From positions 1 to 10,194 of the forward strand of contig JAITBW010000156.1 in NCBI GenBank assembly GCA_031283385.1: 10,194 nt of DNA, written 5' to 3'. This stretch comes from Nitrososphaerota archaeon (GTDB lineage: Archaea > Thermoproteota > Bathyarchaeia > Bathyarchaeales > Bathycorpusculaceae). Shown here in pieces: positions 5,651 to 10,194 of this stretch. A model generated the notes under the pieces. It saw only the letters and a list, made by a program, of their open reading frames with translations. It did no database searches and was not told where the DNA came from. Each line of letters begins with the position of its first letter. Position 1 is the stretch's first letter. A program made the position numbers and the translations under genes.

Positions 5651-5888
5651 TTAAATATTTTGGAAACAGGTTTATATGTAAGAAATCTATCTGGTGCACT
5701 TTCAGTGATACATGATGAGGGATTGTGTTCATACAAGGCGATTGCCTTCATTCAACTTAACAGTGCAAAACCTATCGTAAACATTTTACCAATTTGTTAT
5801 TTAGAATTAGGCACAATTTTCTCCAAACGACCTCTATCACTAAACAAAAAATTTCTATATACATTCTACAATTTAGGTGAAAAAATTT
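5651..5888 (+). promoter_or_regulatory. his operon promoter and leader region
   Basis: No protein gene is supported here. The best archaeal promoter candidate is TTTATATG at 5671-5678, preceded by GGAAACAGG as a BRE-like element. It would give a leader of roughly 190 bases. A second TATA-like run (TATATA, 5856-5861) is so close to the start that its transcript would lack the Shine-Dalgarno of hisG. The leader includes a GC-containing hairpin AAGGC, GATT, GCCTT at 5735-5748. No histidine-rich leader peptide and no T-box is seen. Confidence 0.35.
5875..5880 (+). promoter_or_regulatory. Ribosome binding site of hisG (AGGTGA)
   Basis: AGGTGA sits eight bases before the ATG at 5889. It decides the start in favour of this ATG over the in-frame GTG at 5877, which lies inside the site itself. 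Confidence 0.8.
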
Positions 5889-6884
5889 ATGGATAAACTA
5901 AAATTTGCTATACCAAAAGGCTCTCTTCAAAAAGCAACCTCCGACTTTTTTGCAAAATCAGGATACAAACTCGGCACAATGGAACGTACATACCGACCCA
6001 CATTCAATGACCCACAAATAGAAATTAAAGTCCTAAGACCCCAAGAAATTCCCGTGTTTGTAAGTGAAGGGCTACAAGACATAGGAATCACAGGCGAAGA
6101 CTGGGTAAAGGAAAACCGTGCAGATGTCGAAATTCTCCAAAACCTAGAATACGGAAAAATCCGCCTAGTCATAGCGGTTCCCAAAGATGTTGCCCAGAAA
6201 GATATGAACGAATACATGGAGTACATTTGGAATCAAGGCAAAAACTTCCGTATTAGCACTGAATATCTAAACATTGCCTCAGAATATCTTAAAGCACAAC
6301 CAAACTATAAGAAACGCTTCGGCGACCAAGACCCACTACTGGTTACCCCCTGGTGGAAAAAAGGCGACAACTCGAAAGCAAAAATTTTCCTATCCTTTGG
6401 CGCAACTGAAGCTAAACCACCAGAAAACTCGGACTGCATCATGGATGTAACCGAAACTGGCACAACACTTGATGCAAACAATCTCAAAATAATCGACACC
6501 GTCCTATATTCAACAGCCACTTTAATTGCTAACAAGAAAGCTCTCGAAGACCCTGAAAAGCGTGAAAAAATCTATGATATTGTTGCCTTGCTCAAAGGTG
6601 TCGTCGATGGTCAAAAACGTATACACATATTTGTTAACGTAAAGAAAGAAAATTTGCAGACTTTACTAACAGAACTACCTGCACTGAAAAATCCTACGAT
6701 TTCACCTCTCGCAGATGACACATGGGTTAGTGTGAACACAGTTATCGAAAAAGATAGTCTGATTGAGCTCTTGCCGACAATCCGCAAAATAGCTCAGGGA
6801 TTAGTCGTGTATGAACCTCGGCAGGTGTTAGCGCTAGATGAAATAGCGCGGAGAAAAGAATCCAATGCAACCTCAAATAGTTAA
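5889..6884 (+). CDS. hisG: ATP phosphoribosyltransferase, long form (HisG)
   Basis: HisG catalyses the first and committed step of histidine synthesis, joining ATP and PRPP to phosphoribosyl-ATP. The protein has 331 residues. The N-terminal catalytic lobe begins LKFAIPKGSLQ (4-14), and the second lobe carries GITGEDWV (66-73). The PRPP-binding signature is at 173-194: TEAKPPENSDCIMDVTETGTTL. The C-terminal regulatory domain (about 245-315, with NPTISPLADDTWVSVNTVI) marks the long form, which is feedback-inhibited by histidine and does not need HisZ. It is about 30 residues longer than the E. coli enzyme. Much of the extra length seems to lie at 110-165 (an insertion including PWWKKGDNSKAK) and in the C-terminal tail. 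It is the first gene of the operon and overlaps hisD by 20 bases. Codon use is A/C-ending, like the DNA to its left. Confidence 0.95.
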   Translation: MDKLKFAIPKGSLQKATSDFFAKSGYKLGTMERTYRPTFNDPQIEIKVLRPQEIPVFVSEGLQDIGITGEDWVKENRADVEILQNLEYGKIRLVIAVPKDVAQKDMNEYMEYIWNQGKNFRISTEYLNIASEYLKAQPNYKKRFGDQDPLLVTPWWKKGDNSKAKIFLSFGATEAKPPENSDCIMDVTETGTTLDANNLKIIDTVLYSTATLIANKKALEDPEKREKIYDIVALLKGVVDGQKRIHIFVNVKKENLQTLLTELPALKNPTISPLADDTWVSVNTVIEKDSLIELLPTIRKIAQGLVVYEPRQVLALDEIARRKESNATSNS

Positions 6885-8163
6885 ACAGTGGACAACCCAA
6901 ACGTTGCCCTCTAACTGGTTTAAGCTGCAACAGGCAGATCTAAAATCTGTCGAATGCTTGGAGGAAACTGTAAAAAACATAATCAACCAAGTGCGCCTAA
7001 ATGGTGATAAGGCACTTATTGAATTTGCAGAAAGATTTGATAAAGTAAAACTCACCCCACAAACTCTGAGAGTATCTGCTGAGGAGATAAAGGAAGCCTA
7101 CAGCAAAGTAACACAGCAGCAAATAGACGCGTTACAGTTCATGAAACAACGTGTTGAAACCTACCAGAGGAAACAGATGCAGCTAGAAAGTCAAACAGAC
7201 ATTGACGGTATATCAATTAACACAGTTCTTTATCCCTTGGAAAGCGTAGGTTGCTATGTTCCTGGTGGGCAGGCTGCTTATCCGAGCACGGTTGTTATGA
7301 CGGCTGTTCCTGCTAAAGTTGCTGGTGTAAAGCGTATAGTTGTGTGTTCTCCTTCTGATGCAGAGGGTAGAGTAAATGCGTTGGTTCTTGTGGCTTCAGA
7401 TATTTGTGGTGTATCTGAGGTTTACAAGGTAGGTGGGGCTCAAGCTGTTGCTGCTTTAGCTTATGGTACTCAAACTATAAAGGCGGTCTGTAAAATTGTT
7501 GGACCTGGTAGTAAGTATGTGACTGTGGCGAAGGTTTTGGTTTCTACTGATGTTGCTATTGATATGCCTGCTGGTCCAAGTGAAGTGTTGATTTTAGCTG
7601 ATGAAACCGCTGATCCTATGTTAGTAGCGTTTGATATGGTTTCACAGGCTGAGCATGGCGTGGATAGTGTTACTGGTTTAATAACTACTTCTGAGCAGTT
7701 AGCTGAGGCGGTTCAGAAAAATTTGGCTGAAATTACTATTTCAACTGAGCGGAGTGAAAAAATTTCTGAGTCACTGAAAAAGTATGGATTTATAATTACC
7801 TGTGATAGTGTTGATGAAATGGTAGAGTTGTCTAATCAGTTTGCGCCTGAGCACTTGGAAGTTATGACAAAAAACGCTAAAGACCTTTCAAGGAAATTGG
7901 TTGCGGGTTTAATTCTTCTCGGTTCTTATAGTCCAGTGGCGCTTAGTGATTATGCGAGTGGAACTAATCATGTTTTACCAACAGGAACATTTGCTAGATC
8001 TTTTTCAGCACTGAGTGTGTTTGATTTTTCACGGCGTGTTAGCATAGTAGAATGTTCTAAGTCAGGTTTAGAAAGAGTCAAAGACAGTATTAAGGTTCTT
8101 ACAGATACAGAGAACCTTCCTAATCACTATAAGGCTGTAAATGCGAGGTTTAATAATGAATGA
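6865..8163 (+). CDS. hisD: Histidinol dehydrogenase (HisD)
   Basis: HisD carries out the last two NAD-dependent oxidations, histidinol to histidinal to histidine. The protein has 432 residues, normal for the family, and is apparently complete. Signatures include GCYVPGGQAAYPST (129-142), KVGGAQAVAALAYGT (188-202), GPGSKYV (213-219) and MPAGPSEVLILAD (234-246). Zinc ligands are present: Gln261 and His264 in SQAEHGVDS, Asp362 in SDYASGTNH, and His421 near the C-terminus. The catalytic Glu329-His330 pair lies in FAPEHLE. The ATG at 6865 overlaps the end of hisG and has a weak GGAG 11 bases upstream. The coding sequence changes base composition sharply near codon 130: third positions shift from mixed A/C to mainly T/G with no break in the protein. 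Confidence 0.97.
   Translation: MQPQIVKQWTTQTLPSNWFKLQQADLKSVECLEETVKNIINQVRLNGDKALIEFAERFDKVKLTPQTLRVSAEEIKEAYSKVTQQQIDALQFMKQRVETYQRKQMQLESQTDIDGISINTVLYPLESVGCYVPGGQAAYPSTVVMTAVPAKVAGVKRIVVCSPSDAEGRVNALVLVASDICGVSEVYKVGGAQAVAALAYGTQTIKAVCKIVGPGSKYVTVAKVLVSTDVAIDMPAGPSEVLILADETADPMLVAFDMVSQAEHGVDSVTGLITTSEQLAEAVQKNLAEITISTERSEKISESLKKYGFIITCDSVDEMVELSNQFAPEHLEVMTKNAKDLSRKLVAGLILLGSYSPVALSDYASGTNHVLPTGTFARSFSALSVFDFSRRVSIVECSKSGLERVKDSIKVLTDTENLPNHYKAVNARFNNE
8145..8149 (+). promoter_or_regulatory. Ribosome binding site of hisC (GAGGT)
   Basis: GAGGT lies inside the end of hisD, six bases before the ATG at 8156. It favours that start over the in-frame ATG at 8141, which lies upstream of the site. 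Confidence 0.65.
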
Positions 8164-9274
8164 GTCTTATCGTGAATGGTTAGAGCAGAAGAAATTGAGG
8201 CTGCAAGCTCTTGACTGTTACTCCGCAGGTGTTACACCTGAAGGATTAGCTCAGCAGTTAGGTATTGATTCTTCCAAAATTGCAAAGTTGAATTTTAATG
8301 AAAACCTCTTTGTTGACCGTAGTCGCCAAACACTTCTCCTCAAGCAGGTTGCTGATGAGATAGACCTGCGTATGTATCCAGAAGATGAAGTGCCAAAGCT
8401 GGTCAAAAAATTAGCAGAATACCTACGAATTCCTCAGGACTACATAGTTATAGGTAATGCCGGCGACGAACTACTTGATCGCATAATACGGCTATTCATT
8501 GAAAAGGGTGACACTGCCCTCTCATTTACGCCATCTTTTATTATTCCTCAGTTATGTGTGAAACGTCAACAGGGCGAATATGTCACAGTGCCACTAAAAA
8601 GTGATTTTCAACTCGATGTACCCACAATGCTTAATGCCTTCTCAGAAAAAACCCGCCTACTCTACATATGCTCACCTAATAATCCAACTAGCAATCAAAT
8701 GAAGCCAGAAGATATTGAAACCTTAGTCAAAGTTTTTCCCGGCATTGTCATCCTAGATGAGGCATATAGCGAATTTGCCGACTACACATTTGTCCCCCGC
8801 ATACGCGAGTTTCCAAACATGATAATCCTTCGAACATTCTCCAAAGCCTTCGGGCTTGCAATGTTACGACTTGGATACGCAATTGCCAATCCTGAACTTA
8901 TAGAAATTCTAACAAAAAAAGCTCCCCTGCCTTATCCAGTAAGTGGCTTTACCATTCAAATGGGCATAAAAATGTTGGAAAATATAGATATCATGCAAAC
9001 AGCCGTAGCTGCCTTGAAGGTGGAACGGGAAAGACTCATAAAGTCTTTAAACCAAATAGCAGGTGTACAAGCGTTTGATTCAAAAGCCGATTTTGTACTC
9101 ATGAGCACGAAATTACCAGCGGATTTTGTGTATACAAAACTGCTTAATCGGGGAGTTATGCTTAAAAAATGGGGTAAGCTCTTACAGTACGAAAACTGTT
9201 TCCGCGTAACTGTTGGTTTACCTGAATTTAACGCTAAACTAATTGAGTCATTAAAACAGATAAATGAGGAATAA
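8156..9274 (+). CDS. hisC: Histidinol-phosphate aminotransferase (HisC)
   Basis: HisC is a PLP-dependent class I/II aminotransferase that converts imidazole-acetol phosphate and glutamate to histidinol phosphate and 2-oxoglutarate. The protein has 372 residues. Family features in order: KLNFNENLF (44-52), the cofactor-phosphate region GNAGDELLDRII (100-111), CSPNNPTSN (172-180) with the conserved Asn, and ILDEAYSEF (199-207) with the PLP-ring Asp201 and Tyr204. The Schiff-base Lys230 lies in TFSKAFGLAMLRLGY, and the carboxylate-binding Arg350 in FRVTVG. The start is set at 8156 by GAGGT; its ATG overlaps the hisD stop by eight bases (ATGAATGA). Composition returns from T/G-rich to A/C-rich near codon 45-55. 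Some archaeal HisC enzymes also use aromatic or aspartate-like substrates, but the operon context points to histidine. Confidence 0.95.
   Translation: MNESYREWLEQKKLRLQALDCYSAGVTPEGLAQQLGIDSSKIAKLNFNENLFVDRSRQTLLLKQVADEIDLRMYPEDEVPKLVKKLAEYLRIPQDYIVIGNAGDELLDRIIRLFIEKGDTALSFTPSFIIPQLCVKRQQGEYVTVPLKSDFQLDVPTMLNAFSEKTRLLYICSPNNPTSNQMKPEDIETLVKVFPGIVILDEAYSEFADYTFVPRIREFPNMIILRTFSKAFGLAMLRLGYAIANPELIEILTKKAPLPYPVSGFTIQMGIKMLENIDIMQTAVAALKVERERLIKSLNQIAGVQAFDSKADFVLMSTKLPADFVYTKLLNRGVMLKKWGKLLQYENCFRVTVGLPEFNAKLIESLKQINEE
9266..9270 (+). promoter_or_regulatory. Ribosome binding site of hisB (GAGGA)
   Basis: GAGGA lies at the end of hisC, six bases before the GTG at 9277. An ATG at 9275 overlaps the GTG but is out of frame; the hisB frame has a stop at 9265-9267, so GTG 9277 is its earliest start. 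Confidence 0.6.
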
Positions 9275-9276
9275 AT

Positions 9277-9852
9277 GTGCGAGTTGGAGAAGTTTATCGT
9301 AAAACTAAAGAAACCGAAGTAAAAGTAAAAGTTAACCTTGACGGCGAAGGCAAAGCAATTATCAATTCTGGCGTACCCTTTCTTGACCACTTACTAACTA
9401 GCCTTGCCACACACAGCTTAATAGATATTGAAGCCAGCACTAAAGGCGATTTAGTACACCACTGTGTAGAAGATTTAGCAATTGGCTTAGGCGAAGCTCT
9501 AAACAAAGCCTTAGGTACTCGCGAAGGTATCACACGATTCGGCAGCACAGCAGCTCCAATGGATTGCTCGTTAGCCTTTGCTGCCGTTGACTTGATTAAA
9601 CGTCCATACTTCAAAATTGACCTCAAATTTAGGGGTAAAAAAGTCGAAGAAATGCAAACCGAGGACATTAATCACTTCTATGAGTCCTTAACCAACTCGC
9701 TACAGGCTAACATACACATGTTTGTAATGTATGGTAGTAATGATCACCATAAAGCAGAGGCTGCGACTAAAGCCTTAGCCTTGTCGTTGCGTCAGGCGGT
9801 TGTAGTTGATTTTCGTCGTAAGGGTGTGCCTAGCTCTAAAGGAGCAATTTAA
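9277..9852 (+). CDS. hisB: Imidazoleglycerol-phosphate dehydratase (HisB, monofunctional)
   Basis: HisB removes water from imidazole-glycerol phosphate to give imidazole-acetol phosphate, using manganese. The protein has 191 residues and lacks the histidinol-phosphatase domain fused in E. coli. It starts with GTG and the family N-terminus RVGEVYRKTKETEV. Metal-binding repeats are present: FLDHLL (His38), THSL (His46), HHCVED (His61, His62, Glu65), INHFYES (His133) and GSNDHHKAEA (His157, His158, Glu161). The C-terminus RRKGVPSSKGAI is typical. Two differences from textbook sequences are visible: the loop between KGDL and HH is about four residues shorter than in E. coli, as in some Thermococcales enzymes, and the usual PMDEAL or PMDDAL reads PMDCSL. 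It follows hisC by two bases and abuts hisH. Codons turn T/G-rich near 9710. Confidence 0.95.
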   Translation: MRVGEVYRKTKETEVKVKVNLDGEGKAIINSGVPFLDHLLTSLATHSLIDIEASTKGDLVHHCVEDLAIGLGEALNKALGTREGITRFGSTAAPMDCSLAFAAVDLIKRPYFKIDLKFRGKKVEEMQTEDINHFYESLTNSLQANIHMFVMYGSNDHHKAEAATKALALSLRQAVVVDFRRKGVPSSKGAI

Positions 9853-10194
9853 ATGGTGAAAGCCGTTGTATTTGACTACGGCGTGGGTAATCTGTTAAGT
9901 ATTAAATGTGCCTTAGAGCGTGTTGGGTTTAATGTTTCTATTGGAGTGGGGGAGCAGGATTTAGCGGGAGCGGATTCTATAATTCTTCCTGGTGTGGGTA
10001 GTTTTACGCCTGCGGTGGAAAAGCTTGAGTGTGTTAAAGAGGTTATCCGAAGTAAAGTTGCTGAGGGTGTGCCTCTGCTTGGTATATGTCTTGGGTTACA
10101 ATTGTTTTTTGAAGAGAGTGCAGAAGGTTCTGGTGCTGGTTTGGCATTTTTTAAGGGGCGTGTTGTGCGTTTGCAGGGTGGTTTGAAAATTCCT
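9853..10194 (+). CDS. hisH: Imidazole-glycerol-phosphate synthase, glutaminase subunit (HisH), 3' end outside window
   Basis: HisH is the glutamine amidotransferase half of IGP synthase. It releases ammonia from glutamine and passes it through the HisF barrel to make imidazole-glycerol phosphate and AICAR. Only the first 114 codons are inside the window, of about 200 expected, and the frame is open to the edge. Visible features are the start VVFDYGVGNLLSI (5-17), the oxyanion-strand motif LPGVGSF (45-51), and the nucleophile Cys79 in GICLGLQLFFEESAEG (77-92). The catalytic His-Glu pair would lie beyond the edge. The ATG directly follows the hisB stop, with AGGAG (9840-9844) eight bases upstream. 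Strong T/G-ending codon use matches the end of hisB. Confidence 0.95.
   Translation, partial: MVKAVVFDYGVGNLLSIKCALERVGFNVSIGVGEQDLAGADSIILPGVGSFTPAVEKLECVKEVIRSKVAEGVPLLGICLGLQLFFEESAEGSGAGLAFFKGRVVRLQGGLKIP

Noticed and set aside
5660..5896. 78-codon open frame with a TTG start before hisG
   Set aside because: No ribosome site or recognisable motif; it overlaps the hisG Shine-Dalgarno and start in another frame, and its composition looks like leader DNA.
9275..9277. ATG at 9275 as the hisB start
   Set aside because: It is out of frame with the conserved HisB protein; the overlapping GTG at 9277 gives the family N-terminus.

Overview
The window looks like part of a chromosome from a TACK-group archaeon, possibly a Bathyarchaeia-like lineage; the phylum is inferred and was not tested. 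The archaeal assignment rests on several independent signs. There is an initiator tRNA-Met with an intron inside a textbook bulge-helix-bulge motif, a CTP-dependent (DUF120-type) riboflavin kinase, the alpha subunit of an ADP-forming acyl-CoA synthetase, a PAC2-family protein and a CofE-like protein of crenarchaeal type. Shine-Dalgarno sequences are of the GGTGA/GAGGT kind, and TATA-like boxes lie about 26-28 nt upstream of two start codons, which suggests leaderless mRNAs. The DNA is AT-rich. No mobile element, CRISPR array or phage gene was seen.

Layout. Bases 1-233 are non-coding and hold two strong inverted repeats. A plus-strand pair follows: an unrecognised 122-aa protein (234-602) and the riboflavin kinase (604-1017). 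They converge on a minus-strand pair: the acyl-CoA synthetase alpha subunit (1084-2580) and, upstream of it in transcription order, a cysteine-rich CofE-like protein (2671-3516). A non-coding stretch (3517-4033) carries the intron-containing initiator tRNA on the minus strand (3802-3904). The plus strand then has a PAC2 protein (4034-4693), a 367-base non-coding gap, a 187-aa protein with an N-terminal ribbon-helix-helix-like segment (5061-5624), and a 264-base leader.

From 5889 to the window edge runs a tight histidine operon, hisG-hisD-hisC-hisB-hisH. Its genes overlap or abut (20-nt overlap, 8-nt overlap, 2-nt gap, 0-nt gap), and hisH is cut by the window end. These encode the first step of the pathway (HisG), the dehydratase and transaminase steps (HisB, HisC), the final two oxidations (HisD) and the glutaminase half of imidazole-glycerol-phosphate synthase (HisH). 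HisF, HisA, HisI/HisE and a phosphatase would have to lie outside the window. HisG is the long form with its own C-terminal regulatory domain, so feedback by histidine is expected without a HisZ partner.

No clearly new multi-gene system is present. The most unusual structural signal is the base composition. The plus strand switches between A/C-rich and T/G-rich blocks of about 1 kb or more, regardless of gene direction, and the switches fall inside intact genes (hisD near 7250, hisC near 8300, hisB near 9710, and the synthetase gene near 2050). Other leads are near-perfect palindromes ahead of the riboflavin kinase pair and the placement of a putative ribbon-helix-helix regulator directly upstream of the his operon.
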